Assembly (NCBI RefSeq): GCF_013404075.1
Contig: NZ_JACBJQ010000001.1
Location: forward strand, 62,001 to 126,000
Length of the DNA stretch: 64,000 bases
Direction of reading: 5' to 3'
DNA from: Mycolicibacterium vinylchloridicum
GTDB lineage: Bacteria; Actinomycetota; Actinomycetes; Mycobacteriales; Mycobacteriaceae
Positions 1 to 8,225 of this stretch are shown piece by piece; positions within the stretch are counted from its first letter, which is position 1, and the number at the start of each line of letters is the position of its first letter. The notes below the pieces were generated by a model that was not told the origin of the DNA, did no database searches, and saw nothing but the letters and a program-made list of their open reading frames with translations. The position numbers were made by a program, and so were the translations under genes.

Positions 1-127
1 TCGAGGCCAGCCAGTCCGGTTCGGGTTCCTGCGTCGCCGCCGCAGGATCGGTGAACCGCTGCTCTGTGCGGAACACCGTTGTCGCATCAGTCAATTCGTG
101 ACCCCGACGGGGTGCAGGATTGGACAC
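1..127 (-). CDS. N-terminus of an unidentified protein, cut by the window edge
   Basis: An open minus-strand frame runs off the left edge. The start is taken as GTG at 127, because AGGGGGAA lies six bases upstream. The 42 visible residues begin VSNPAPRRGHELTD and are hydrophilic and Pro/Ala-rich, with no signal peptide or recognisable motif; a TTG at 94 is an alternative start. The gene follows ccsB in the same direction after about 77 bases. In M. tuberculosis the gene after ccsA is Rv0530, so this may be its counterpart, but that is inferred from position only. Too little is visible to assign a function. Confidence 0.5.
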   Translation of the reverse strand, partial: MSNPAPRRGHELTDATTVFRTEQRFTDPAAATQEPEPDWLAS

Positions 128-203
128 GGGCACTTCCCCCTGACATATCGTTTCGGGTTGGGTGTTTTCGTGGGTGTCCTTCCGACCCTAGCGCAACGTC
201 GGG

Positions 204-1178
204 TCAGCCCACCCCGGCGTAGGAGTGCAGTCCGGTCACCACCAGGTTGATGAAGAACAGGTTGAAGACCATCGCGACGAAGCCGACGACGTTGATCCAA
301 GCGGCTTTCTTGTCCCGCCAACCCGCGGTCGAGCGGGCGTGGAGATACGCGGCGTACACCACCCAGGCGATGAAGGCGACCGTCTCCTTGGGGTCCCAAC
401 CCCAGTAGCGGCCCCATGCCTCTTCGGCCCAAATCGCGCCGAAGATCACACCGAAACCGAAAATCGGGAACGCGAAAATCGTTGTGCGGTATGCGATTCG
501 GTCCAGTGTCTGTGCGTCAGGCAGGCGCTGGACGATCCTTGCGAGCGCGCCGTCGTGCTCCGGAGCGGCCAACGGCGACATCTTCAGCAGGAACAAGATG
601 CTGGCCACGCCCCCGACCAGGAACACACCCGAGCCGAGGCTGACCACCGACACGTGGATCGGCAGCCAATAGGACTGCAGCGCGGGCATCACCGGGGCGG
701 CGTTGGAGTACAGCCACTTGCCAGAAACGGCCAGCAGGATCAGCACCGGCAGCAGCACGAACGCCCACAGCGCGCGGTACTGCGGTTTACGCAGCACGAT
801 CGCGGCCGCGACCAGACCGCAGAAACTGGTCAGGTTGATGAACTCGTACATGTTGCCCCACGGCACCCGGGAGGTGGCCAGCCCGCGTAACACGATGCAG
901 GCGAACAACAGCGCGATGCCGACGTAGACCAGCGACAGGCCGGCCTTGCCGATGCGTTCGTCGGCCGACGCGCGCGGCTTTTCGACGACGACACCGGGTC
1001 GGTCACTGTTGGCGGTCACCCCCGCCGCGACGAGCTCGCGGGCCTCGACCTTGCGGCCGCGGCTGTAGGCGAGTTCGACGGCCAGCAAGAGCAGCGCGCC
1101 GACAAGAACGATGATCGATGAGGTGAAAGCCCAGTCTGAGTAACGGGCCAGTCCGATGTCGACGTGCTCGGTATTCAC
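204..1178 (-). CDS. ccsB: Cytochrome c biogenesis protein CcsB/CcsA (system II heme handling)
   Basis: This multi-pass membrane protein of 324 residues is the heme-handling partner of ResB in system II cytochrome c maturation. The family's tryptophan-rich heme-binding motif WGRYWGWDPKET is at about residues 255-266. Conserved histidines near residues 175 and 318 are likely heme ligands. About eight hydrophobic segments are visible. The start is GTG at 1178, which overlaps the resB stop by four bases (GTGA) and so implies translational coupling. An open frame continues upstream to 1256 but only as a shadow of resB. It is the last gene of the ccdA-resB-ccsB block and probably serves the bc1-type cytochrome c. 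Confidence 0.93.
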   Translation of the reverse strand: MNTEHVDIGLARYSDWAFTSSIIVLVGALLLLAVELAYSRGRKVEARELVAAGVTANSDRPGVVVEKPRASADERIGKAGLSLVYVGIALLFACIVLRGLATSRVPWGNMYEFINLTSFCGLVAAAIVLRKPQYRALWAFVLLPVLILLAVSGKWLYSNAAPVMPALQSYWLPIHVSVVSLGSGVFLVGGVASILFLLKMSPLAAPEHDGALARIVQRLPDAQTLDRIAYRTTIFAFPIFGFGVIFGAIWAEEAWGRYWGWDPKETVAFIAWVVYAAYLHARSTAGWRDKKAAWINVVGFVAMVFNLFFINLVVTGLHSYAGVG

Positions 1179-2851
1179 ACCTTCTCCTTCGACGGCGCCG
1201 GCTCCGGCGGGTCCGCCAACATCCGCTCGGTGAGCTTCTCGAACTCGCCGCCCCACCCGGAGTTGTCGGTGCGGGCCAAACCGCCCAGCTCGACGTTTAC
1301 CGTACCGGGCGGGTCAGCTGGGACTACCCCAAACCCCGGGTCGCTTCGCTCCTGCCCGCCGGTAATCCTCGCCCACACCCGACGGCGGCGCACAATCAGC
1401 GACACCAGCAACCCGCCCATCATGGACATCGCGAACACCAGCACCCACAGCTGGCCCGGATCGTGGGAGACCTGCAGGTTGACGAACGGGGTGGCGCCGT
1501 CGAAGCGCACCACGGTGCCGTCGTCGAGCGTGACCGCTTCGCCCTGGCGCAGGTTGGTGCGCTTGACCTTGGTCAGCCGCTTCTGCTCGATCAGGCGCGG
1601 GTCCAAGCTGAACAGCGACTGGGGTCGGCCGGTGTCCAGGCCTGTGTCGCCGCGGTAGATGTCGATGGCGACCGCGGGGTCGTTGGCCGCCGGAAAGCTC
1701 GACGAGAGCAGGGTGCCGTCGAGCTCGGCGGTGGGCGCGAACAAGCCCATGATCGCCAGTTGATGCTTGCGCCGCTCGGAGGCGTCGGGATACATGCCGC
1801 CGGGCGGGTCGACGCGGATCACGCCCGAGGACAGCAGCGTGCGTGGATCGTCGGGGCGCCATTGCAGCGTCTGGGTGCGCTGTTGGCCGTCTGGGAAGGT
1901 GACGGTGAACGTCGGGGCGTAGCCGTGACCCTGCAGGTACACCCGGTCACCGCCGATGCGCAGCGGATGGTTGACCTCGAGGCGGTAGGGGCGCCAGGTG
2001 CCGTCGGCCAGATCCGGCCCGGCCTGGTACTCGATGTTCGACGCGAACGAAAGGGCCTGCCCGCTCGGCAAATAATGAGCCTGGAAGTCGTTGACCCGCA
2101 GGCACATCGGATACAGCGAAGTGCCGTCGACACTGTTACCGGCCCGGAACGAGTCGAACGCGGCCGGTGACGCCGAGCAGAATCCCGGGCCGCCGTTGGC
2201 GACGACGATGACGTTGCCCTCGTAGCCGAACAGCTTGCCGGCCGCGATCGCGACCAGCAGGCCGAGCAGGGAGAAGTGGAAGACGATATTGCCGAACTCC
2301 CGCAGGTAGCCCTTCTCGGCGGAAATCTCGGTGGCGCCGTCGGTTTCGCGGGTGACCCGTCGCCAACCCTTCAGGCGCTGTGAGATCGTGGCGGCGGCGT
2401 GTTGCGGTGTACCGGCGATCTCGGCACTGGCGTACTTGGGCAGCCGGGACAGGTTGCGCGGGGCCGGGACGGGGACTGCGCGAAGACTTTTGGCGTGCTC
2501 GACCATCCGCGGCGTCAAGCATCCCACCAGCGAGATGAACAGCAACACGTAGATGGCCGTGAACCAGAAGCTGGAGAACACGTCGAAGAACTGGAGGCGG
2601 TCCAGCCACGGGCCGATGACGGTGTGCTCGGCGAGGTACTCCGCCACCTTGGCTTCGTTGAGGCTGCGCTGCGGCAGAAGTGCACCGGGCACGGCCGCCA
2701 GCGCCAGCAGGAACAGCAGCACCAGCGCGGTGCCCATGGAGGTCAGCGCCCGCCACAGGGTGCGGACCTGCCTGCCGAGCAGACGCGAAACCCCCCAAAA
2801 TCGACCGTTTTTAGGGGATTTCGCGTCTGCTCGCGGCGGGGAGGTGGTCAA
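1175..2851 (-). CDS. resB: ResB-like cytochrome c biogenesis protein
   Basis: ResB works with CcsB to deliver heme to apocytochrome c outside the membrane. Transmembrane segments are visible near the N-terminus (starting MGTALVLLFLLALAAVPGAL), around residue 80, after KGYLREFGNIVFHFSLLGLL, and near the C-terminus (VLVFAMSMMGGLLVSLIVRR). A large extracytoplasmic domain lies between them. The chosen start is TTG at 2851, overlapping the ccdA stop (TTGA) with GAGG about nine bases upstream. Two stretches look inserted: residues 7-26 are encoded by a long DNA palindrome, and GGQERSDPG near the C-terminus is encoded by a motif repeated upstream of murB. A later start (GTG of VSRLLGRQ) would remove the palindrome-coded residues. 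Confidence 0.9.
   Translation of the reverse strand: MTTSPPRADAKSPKNGRFWGVSRLLGRQVRTLWRALTSMGTALVLLFLLALAAVPGALLPQRSLNEAKVAEYLAEHTVIGPWLDRLQFFDVFSSFWFTAIYVLLFISLVGCLTPRMVEHAKSLRAVPVPAPRNLSRLPKYASAEIAGTPQHAAATISQRLKGWRRVTRETDGATEISAEKGYLREFGNIVFHFSLLGLLVAIAAGKLFGYEGNVIVVANGGPGFCSASPAAFDSFRAGNSVDGTSLYPMCLRVNDFQAHYLPSGQALSFASNIEYQAGPDLADGTWRPYRLEVNHPLRIGGDRVYLQGHGYAPTFTVTFPDGQQRTQTLQWRPDDPRTLLSSGVIRVDPPGGMYPDASERRKHQLAIMGLFAPTAELDGTLLSSSFPAANDPAVAIDIYRGDTGLDTGRPQSLFSLDPRLIEQKRLTKVKRTNLRQGEAVTLDDGTVVRFDGATPFVNLQVSHDPGQLWVLVFAMSMMGGLLVSLIVRRRRVWARITGGQERSDPGFGVVPADPPGTVNVELGGLARTDNSGWGGEFEKLTERMLADPPEPAPSKEKV
1334..1357. repeat. 24-bp dispersed motif, copy inside resB
   Basis: These 24 bases recur exactly at 60210-60233 and 60246-60269, 59 kb away. 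Here the motif is in frame within the 3' part of resB and encodes GQERSDPG on the minus strand. At the other site it lies upstream of murB. The bases flanking the copies differ, so it is the 24-bp core that is shared. Confidence 0.8.
2776..2833. repeat. 58-bp palindrome inside the 5' end of resB
   Basis: The left arm CGAGCAGACGCGAAA (2776-2790) and its exact reverse complement (2819-2833) enclose a further ten paired positions with two mismatches and an 8-base loop (2801-2808). The stem is therefore about 25 bp long. The element encodes roughly residues 7-26 of ResB and starts 15 bases after the ccdA stop. It could form a strong hairpin in the mRNA between the ccdA and resB initiation regions. 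A palindromic repeat that inserted in frame is the simplest reading. Confidence 0.8.
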
Positions 2852-3627
2852 ATCGGCAGCCTCACGTCGGAGACGAAGGCGTCGCGCACCCAGGAGATGA
2901 AGTCGTTCCAGGCCCCGGTGACCAGCGCCAGCCCGACGGCGATCAGCAGCACGCCGCCGACGATCTGGATGATCCTGGTGTGGCGGCGCAGCCAGCCGAA
3001 TCCGTTGACCGCCCAACCCGATCCGAGTGCCAACAGAACGAACGGGATGCCGAGGCCGACGCAGTAGGCGATCACCAGTGCGACACCACGGGCCACGCTG
3101 GCACCGTCGGTGGCCGACGCGACGGCGATCACGCCGGTCAGCGTCGGGCCGAGACAGGGTGTCCAGCCCAGCCCGAACACCGCGCCCAGCAGCGGGGCAC
3201 CGGCCACGCCGGCGAGCTTTTTCGGCGTGAACCGCGCCTGGCGCTGCAGAGCCGGGATGAAGCCGATGAACGCCAGACCCATAACGATGGTCAGCACCCC
3301 GCCGACCCGCTGCAAGACCAGCTGATTGGTGATCAGCGTGGTGGTCATGCCGAGTACCGCCACCGTGCCCAGCACGAACACCGCGGTGAAGCCGGCCACG
3401 AACAGCAACGCCGAGCCGGCCACCCGCCAGCGTTGCGCCTTGACCGCCACCTGTCCGGTGCGCGCGTCGAGGTCGTCGACTCCGACGACTGCCGCGAGAT
3501 ACGACAGGTAGCCCGGCACCAGGGGCACCACGCACGGTGAGGCGAAGGACACCAGCCCGGCCAGCACGCAGACCCCGAGGGCCAGCAGCAGCGGGCCCGC
3601 GGCGGCGGTCTGCGCGAAACCGGTCAT
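2848..3627 (-). CDS. ccdA: Cytochrome c biogenesis thiol-reductant transporter CcdA
   Basis: CcdA carries reducing equivalents from cytoplasmic thioredoxin across the membrane to keep the apocytochrome CXXCH cysteines reduced. The 259-residue protein has six hydrophobic segments and the two family cysteines: C32 in FASPCVVPLVPGY and C158 in LGWTPCLGPTLTG. The ATG at 3627 overlaps the stop of the thioredoxin-like gene by four bases (ATGA), and its own stop overlaps the resB TTG. That chain of overlaps makes the three genes one translationally coupled unit. The natural partner for its reducing power is the thioredoxin-like lipoprotein just upstream. Confidence 0.95.
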   Translation of the reverse strand: MTGFAQTAAAGPLLLALGVCVLAGLVSFASPCVVPLVPGYLSYLAAVVGVDDLDARTGQVAVKAQRWRVAGSALLFVAGFTAVFVLGTVAVLGMTTTLITNQLVLQRVGGVLTIVMGLAFIGFIPALQRQARFTPKKLAGVAGAPLLGAVFGLGWTPCLGPTLTGVIAVASATDGASVARGVALVIAYCVGLGIPFVLLALGSGWAVNGFGWLRRHTRIIQIVGGVLLIAVGLALVTGAWNDFISWVRDAFVSDVRLPI

Positions 3628-4220
3628 GGTGCAGCCGGTTTCGGCTCGGCGGCCAGACGCTGCACCACCGGTAGCAGATCCTCGGCCAGCAGTTCACGCA
3701 GGAACACTGCGGCCACCCGGTGTTCCCGATCGAGCACCACGGTCGACGGGATCACTGTCGCGGGGTACTTGCCACCGAAGGCGATCATGGTGCGCATCGC
3801 CGGGTCGTAGATCGACGGGAACGTGACTTTGCGGTCGGTGACGAAATCCTGTGGGGCGGTGATGTCGTTGTCCCGCACGTCGATTCCGAGGAATGCCACA
3901 CCCAGCTCGCGGGTCTGGGCGTAAACCTGCTCCAGCTGGGTGATCTCGGATCGGCACGGCCCGCACCACTGGCCCCACACGTTGATGACGACGACCTTGC
4001 CGTCGAAATCCTTCAGCGACAGCGTCTTCGACGGGTCCATCAATTCAGGCCCGGACAGTGGTCCTGGTCTGCCACGGCTGGCCGGCGGGTCGTAGAAGAT
4101 ATCGGTCTTGCCGCCCGGAGCGACGAACTCGAAGGTGCCTCCCTGCGCGACCGCGTCGTCACCGGTAGAGCAGCCGGCCAACACCGTCGCCGCCATCAGG
4201 AGGACCAACAGCCGCTTCAC
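3624..4220 (-). CDS. TlpA/ResA-like thioredoxin-fold lipoprotein
   Basis: This 198-residue protein is probably an extracytoplasmic thiol-disulfide reductase acting in cytochrome c maturation. It starts with a lipoprotein signal, lipobox LAGC with C17 as the lipidated cysteine. The thioredoxin active site WGQWCGPC places the redox pair at C86 and C89. A DREHRVAAVFL segment near the end matches the usual TlpA-family beta strand. The GTG start at 4220 overlaps the preceding stop (GTGA), and its stop overlaps the ccdA start. It corresponds by position and sequence type to M. tuberculosis Rv0526. Its likely electron donor is CcdA. Confidence 0.9.
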   Translation of the reverse strand: MKRLLVLLMAATVLAGCSTGDDAVAQGGTFEFVAPGGKTDIFYDPPASRGRPGPLSGPELMDPSKTLSLKDFDGKVVVINVWGQWCGPCRSEITQLEQVYAQTRELGVAFLGIDVRDNDITAPQDFVTDRKVTFPSIYDPAMRTMIAFGGKYPATVIPSTVVLDREHRVAAVFLRELLAEDLLPVVQRLAAEPKPAAP

Positions 4221-4825
4221 CGTCCGGCTAGCTCCGCGTATCCCCAGCCGATGTAGTCATCCCCGTCGAAGTAGAACGACGTCAGCGATGCCAGGTTGCA
4301 CAGTCGCCGGGTCGGAAAGTGGTGCAGCTTGGCACCGGTCATCGCGCGGCGCAGCGTCTCGACCGGCAGCTGGTGGCTGACGCAGATCGCCTCGTGGCCG
4401 GCCCCCTCGATCCGCGCGCGTTCCACGGCGCCCTTCATCCGCGCGGCGATCTCGCGGTACGGCTCGCCCCACGACGGTGTCCGCGGGTTGCGAAGGTGCC
4501 ACCAGTTGCGGGGATCGCGCAGCGCGCCGTCGCCGGGTGAGACCCGTTCGCCCTGAAAGACGTTCCGGGACTCGATGAGTTCGTCGTCGGTGTCGACGGC
4601 CAGGCCGTGGTGGGCGGCGATCGGCGCGGCAGTCTCCTGCGCCCGCTCCAGCGGAGAGGCCACCACGTAGACGATGTCGCGCTTGGCCAGCCAGCTGGCG
4701 ACGGCCTCGGCCTGGGCGCGGCCGCGCTCGGAGAGGTGGAAGTCGGGCAGGCGGCCGTAGAGGATGCCGTCGGGGTTGTGCACTTCGCCGTGGCGCATGA
4801 CGTGGACGATCGTGCGGTCGCTCAT
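4217..4825 (-). CDS. Histidine phosphatase superfamily protein (GpmB-like)
   Basis: The 202-residue protein carries the phosphohistidine signature VMRHGE at residues 9-14 with H12 as the predicted nucleophile. A second conserved histidine lies in the SHQLPVE segment. The early [14 protein letters not shown] segment is typical of small phosphatases of this superfamily rather than of genuine glycolytic mutase; gpm1 is a separate gene at 51737. ATG at 4825 overlaps the hemL stop (ATGA). It matches Rv0525 by position. Its substrate is unknown, and its placement between hemL and the cytochrome c genes does not reveal one. Confidence 0.85.
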   Translation of the reverse strand: MSDRTIVHVMRHGEVHNPDGILYGRLPDFHLSERGRAQAEAVASWLAKRDIVYVVASPLERAQETAAPIAAHHGLAVDTDDELIESRNVFQGERVSPGDGALRDPRNWWHLRNPRTPSWGEPYREIAARMKGAVERARIEGAGHEAICVSHQLPVETLRRAMTGAKLHHFPTRRLCNLASLTSFYFDGDDYIGWGYAELAGR

Positions 4826-6144
4826 TCCTTGGCCTCCGCGGCAGCCCGCGCCGCCGCCGGGAGGGCGCCGGCAATCCGATCGAAGGCGGCGTCGTCGAGC
4901 GCGGCTGAGACGAACCAGGTTTCGAAGGCACTCGGTGGTACGTAGACGCCGGCGTCGAGCAGGGCGTGGAAGAACGCCGGGAACCGCCACGTCTGGCTGG
5001 CTTTCGCCTCGGCGAAGTTGGTGACCGGGGTGTCGGTGAAGAACACCGAAAGGAAGTTGCCCGCCCGCGGAACCTGATGGGCCACACCGGCTTGCGTCAG
5101 CGCGTCGGAGAGCAGACCGGCGAGCCGGCCGGCGTTGGCGTCGAGTGCGGCGTACACCGCGTCGTCGGCGTTGCGCAGGGTGGCCAGCCCGGCGGCCACC
5201 GCCACCGGATTGCCCGACAGGGTGCCGGCTTGATACACCGGGCCCAGCGGGGCGAGGCGCTCCATCACATCTTTGCGGCCGCCGAACGCGGCGGCGGGCA
5301 GGCCGCCGCTCATCACCTTGCCGAAGGTGAACAGGTCGGCGTCCACGGGATCGATTCCGTACCAACCACTTCGGCTCATCCGGAAGCCGGTCATCACCTC
5401 GTCGACGATCAGCAGGGCACCGTGCTCGGCGGTGATGCGGCGCAGCGCGGCGTTGTAGCCGGGCAGCGGCGGAACGGCGCCCATGTTGCCCGGGCACGCC
5501 TCGGTGATCACCGCGGCGATGGTGTCGCCGAACGTGCCGAAAGACTCCTCCACGGCGGCGATGTCGTTGTAGGGCAAGACAATCGTGTCGGCGGCGGTGG
5601 CGCCGGTGACCCCAGGAGACGACGGCAGGCCCAGGGTCGCGACCCCGGAACCGGCGTCGGCCAGCAGGGCGTCGACGTGGCCGTGGTAGCAGCCGGAGAA
5701 CTTGATGACCTTCGAGCGGCCGGTGAATCCGCGGGCCAGGCGGACCGCGCTCATGGTCGCCTCGGTGCCGGAGTTCACCAGCCGCACTCGCTCGACCGGT
5801 TTCATCCGGGCGATGATCTCGGCGGCCAGCTCGGTCTCGCCGGGGGTGGGGGCGCCGAACGACAGGCCGTCGGCGGCCGCGCGTTGCACCGCGTCGACGA
5901 CGGCGGGATGGGCGTGGCCCAGGATCATCGGACCCCACGAGCACACCAGGTCGATGAAGCGGTTGCCGTCGGCGTCGGTGAGCCAGTAGCCGTTGGCCGA
6001 GGTGATGTAGCGGGGCGTTCCGCCGACGGAGTTGAAGGCCCGGACCGGGGAATTCACTCCCCCGGGGATGACCGCGCAGGCGTCGGCGAACAGCCTGGCC
6101 GATGCCGCGGTCGAGGCGGCCTGATCGGTGCTGTTCATGGCCAC
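4822..6144 (-). CDS. hemL: Glutamate-1-semialdehyde 2,1-aminomutase
   Basis: HemL converts glutamate-1-semialdehyde to 5-aminolevulinate, the second step of the C5 route to tetrapyrroles, using pyridoxal phosphate. The 440-residue length is normal. The PLP-binding lysine is K276 in [19 protein letters not shown], and the cofactor pocket motif [12 protein letters not shown] precedes it. ATG at 6144 is used; a second ATG two codons later is equally possible. It opens the overlapping operon running into the cytochrome c genes, so heme supply and heme attachment are co-transcribed. HemA, which makes its substrate, is at 22441. Confidence 0.96.
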   Translation of the reverse strand: MAMNSTDQAASTAASARLFADACAVIPGGVNSPVRAFNSVGGTPRYITSANGYWLTDADGNRFIDLVCSWGPMILGHAHPAVVDAVQRAAADGLSFGAPTPGETELAAEIIARMKPVERVRLVNSGTEATMSAVRLARGFTGRSKVIKFSGCYHGHVDALLADAGSGVATLGLPSSPGVTGATAADTIVLPYNDIAAVEESFGTFGDTIAAVITEACPGNMGAVPPLPGYNAALRRITAEHGALLIVDEVMTGFRMSRSGWYGIDPVDADLFTFGKVMSGGLPAAAFGGRKDVMERLAPLGPVYQAGTLSGNPVAVAAGLATLRNADDAVYAALDANAGRLAGLLSDALTQAGVAHQVPRAGNFLSVFFTDTPVTNFAEAKASQTWRFPAFFHALLDAGVYVPPSAFETWFVSAALDDAAFDRIAGALPAAARAAAEAKE

Positions 6145-6208
6145 CAGTGTCCCAGGCAGGCGGGGATGGTCAACTACAGGGTGTAGGAGTCCGGCCTACG
6201 AGTGTGGG

Positions 6209-6604
6209 TCACACCGGCTCGAGGCCGAAAACCGGGTGGTCGGCGAGCTCCGGCAGCTTGGCGAAGTAGCCGTCGACGGTCTTTCCCGCCTTGACGCGGT
6301 AGGCCGCCAAGACCGGTCCACGCTCGGCAACGGGCACTTCGGCGGCGGTGAACCGCGCCGAGCCCACTTTGGTGTCCAAGGTCACCACCGGGTTGGCCCG
6401 CACATTGCGCACCCATTGCGACTCACCCCGGGTCGACACCAGGTACCGGGTGCCGTCGACCTCGACGGTGATCACCGGGATCCGCTGCTCCTGCCCGCTG
6501 GCACGGGCCGTCACCGTCAGCGTCTCGGTGCCCGAGACGCCGGTGGCCATCGCGATCTTGTTGAACACCTTGACGGTGAACCACGGAGGCTTGAGGTAGG
6601 CCAT
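6209..6604 (-). CDS. Nitroreductase/deazaflavin-dependent oxidoreductase family protein
   Basis: The 131-residue protein has the split-barrel pattern of the F420-dependent nitroreductase (Ddn-like) families, including TVTARASGQEQRIPV, EVDGTRYLVSTRGESQWVRN and a C-terminal FGLEPV. These are found in mycobacteria and usually bind deazaflavin F420 or flavin. The chosen start is ATG at 6604 (MAYLKPPW). The start lies back to back with the plus-strand gene to its right, the two initiation regions sharing CCATGG. The substrate is unknown. Confidence 0.75.
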   Translation of the reverse strand: MAYLKPPWFTVKVFNKIAMATGVSGTETLTVTARASGQEQRIPVITVEVDGTRYLVSTRGESQWVRNVRANPVVTLDTKVGSARFTAAEVPVAERGPVLAAYRVKAGKTVDGYFAKLPELADHPVFGLEPV

Positions 6605-6626
6605 GGTTAGAGAGTTTGATGGGCTG

Positions 6627-7007
6627 ATGCATCTGCCGCAATGGTTGGCCAGGTTCAACCGACACGTCACCAACCCGGTGCAGCGGTTGTGGGCGGGGTT
6701 CGTTCCGACGATGGGCATCCTCGAACACGTCGGCCGCCGCTCCGGTGCGCACTACCGCACCCCGCTGATGGTGTTCACCACCGACGAGGGCGTGGCCATC
6801 CTGCTGACCTACGGACCGAACCGGGACTGGTTGAAGAACATCACCGCCACCGGCGGCGGCCGACTCAAACGCTATGGCCGGACCTTTGCCGTCAGCAATC
6901 CGCGGGTGATGACCAAAGCCGAAGCCGCCCATCATGTTTCGGGCCTCTGGCGGGCGATCTTCACAATGCTGCCGTTTGAGAACGCAGTGTTGCTGACGCG
7001 GAGCTGA
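6627..7007 (+). CDS. F420-dependent nitroreductase-fold protein
   Basis: This 126-residue protein belongs to the deazaflavin-dependent reductase family. It shows FNRHVTNPVQRLWAG at the N-terminus, then GRRSGAHYRTPLMVF and TYGPNRDWLKNITATGGG, which matches the fold's cofactor-binding strand and loop. ATG at 6627 (MHLPQWLARFN) is preferred because family members begin near this motif. An in-frame ATG at 6603 would add eight residues and would overlap the start of the divergent gene. It is a distant paralogue of its divergent neighbour. No substrate can be inferred. Confidence 0.75.
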   Translation: MHLPQWLARFNRHVTNPVQRLWAGFVPTMGILEHVGRRSGAHYRTPLMVFTTDEGVAILLTYGPNRDWLKNITATGGGRLKRYGRTFAVSNPRVMTKAEAAHHVSGLWRAIFTMLPFENAVLLTRS

Positions 7008-7019
7008 GGTCGTCGGCGC

Positions 7020-7796
7020 TCACAGTCCCGAAGGAGGGGCGATACAGGGTCCGGTCGGCGCCGTCAGCGCACTTTTGTCAGCCTTCACCAGGTGGCGTGA
7101 GATCTCGCGTGCACTCAACACCAGGACCACCTCCAGCCGTTGAACCTCGCGGCCGAGCACCATGCCGAGCACCCGGCCGTCCATGTCGATGAGCGGGCCA
7201 CCCGCGCTGCGGGGGTCCATCACGCCGTTGACCTCGTAGGCCTCACGGGTGACCGCGTCACCCTGATAGATGTCCTCACCGCGCGCCAAGGCGAACTGGC
7301 GGATGCTCGCGGCCACCGCCTCGGGCCCGGACCTGGTCGGGTAGCCCAATATCAATACATCGGCGCCCTTTTTCGCTCGCGATGGGGCGAGTGACAGCGG
7401 CGCGACGGCCAGGTTCGGCACGTCCAGGATCGCAACGTTCGCTCGAGGATCGAAGTCCACCACTCGAGCGCGGTAGCTTCTGCCGTCGGCGTACACCCCC
7501 GCCACAGCACTTCCAGCAACGGCCGTCGCCAGGGATATCACCCGATTCGGCCCGATCACGAAGCCGCTACCGCCCGTCAGCTCGTGGCAGGCCACTCCCC
7601 TGACTGCGACCACGCTCGGCTTGGCAGTGGTCACTATCGGATTGTCGACAACGCGCCGTTCCGGGGGCTGGTCGACGATCACCGACGGCGGCGGTTCGTG
7701 CTTCGGTGTTGCCAGCGGGTGTTCACGCACACATCCCGAGACGGCCGACAGGGCGGCCAGCAACACCGCAGCAGCCCGGGTCCAATGGGGTGGCAT
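7020..7796 (-). CDS. Secreted lipoprotein resembling the MarP protease domain but lacking its catalytic triad
   Basis: The 258-residue protein begins with a lipoprotein signal (lipobox SAVSGC, C22). Its body aligns well with the chymotrypsin-like domain of the mycobacterial periplasmic protease MarP: GSGFVIGPNRVIS, then FDPRANVAIL, GADVLILGYP and RSAGGPLIDMDGRVLGMV. The three catalytic positions are all substituted: Thr91 where the family has His, Asn120 for Asp, and Ala198 for Ser. It should therefore be proteolytically inactive and may bind peptides or act as a regulator or decoy. ATG at 7796 gives a typical signal length; GTG at 7829 would add 11 residues. Confidence 0.8.
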   Translation of the reverse strand: MPPHWTRAAAVLLAALSAVSGCVREHPLATPKHEPPPSVIVDQPPERRVVDNPIVTTAKPSVVAVRGVACHELTGGSGFVIGPNRVISLATAVAGSAVAGVYADGRSYRARVVDFDPRANVAILDVPNLAVAPLSLAPSRAKKGADVLILGYPTRSGPEAVAASIRQFALARGEDIYQGDAVTREAYEVNGVMDPRSAGGPLIDMDGRVLGMVLGREVQRLEVVLVLSAREISRHLVKADKSALTAPTGPCIAPPSGL

Positions 7797-7841
7797 CTTG
7801 CAACGGTAGGTGCGCGCGGCGTGCGACACCTGAGTAGTGCA

Positions 7842-8225
7842 CTACTGAAAATGCCCTGCAGGTACTACTGACCCGCGCCTGAGCAGCGACCACGCACACA
7901 GCGCCACCGTGATCGCCTCGGCGAGAACGCTGATCGGACCGTGCGGCGCCTCCCAGCCCCGTTCGATGAATCCCATGACACCGACCGTGCGCGACAGCGC
8001 GAAGGCTCCCAGCGCGCCGAGGGAGACCAGCAGTGCAACCACGCGCAACCAGCCGGGCCCGCCGAGCGCGATCACAATCGCCAGGGCGACGGAAACGGCT
8101 GTCAGGAACAGGAATCCGGAGCCTATCGCCGGGATGTACCGATAACCGTGCAGGTACAGGTAGCCGTGGCTGGCGGCGCTGACCAACAAGCCTGCCGCGA
8201 TACCGACGTTGACGAACCGTGTCAT
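7842..8225 (-). CDS. Small four-helix membrane protein of unknown function
   Basis: This 127-residue protein has four predicted membrane segments (near residues 5-25, 35-55, 60-82 and 100-118) and no motif that I recognise. ATG at 8225 overlaps the stop of the metallophosphoesterase gene by four bases (ATGA). It is therefore the third gene of a unit with the cupredoxin and the phosphoesterase. The context suggests a membrane partner for that copper/redox group, but this is inference only. Confidence 0.7.
   Translation of the reverse strand: MTRFVNVGIAAGLLVSAASHGYLYLHGYRYIPAIGSGFLFLTAVSVALAIVIALGGPGWLRVVALLVSLGALGAFALSRTVGVMGFIERGWEAPHGPISVLAEAITVALCAWSLLRRGSVVPAGHFQ

Noticed and set aside
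4217..4825. Second glycolytic phosphoglycerate mutase
   Set aside because: It has the short [14 protein letters not shown] histidine phosphatase pattern rather than the mutase-specific GWVDVDLT and RHYGALQG blocks found at 51737-52483.
4966..6186. A 406-codon plus-strand open frame opposite hemL
   Set aside because: Shadow of hemL. The composition is dominated by Gly, Arg and His, and there is no ribosome binding site.
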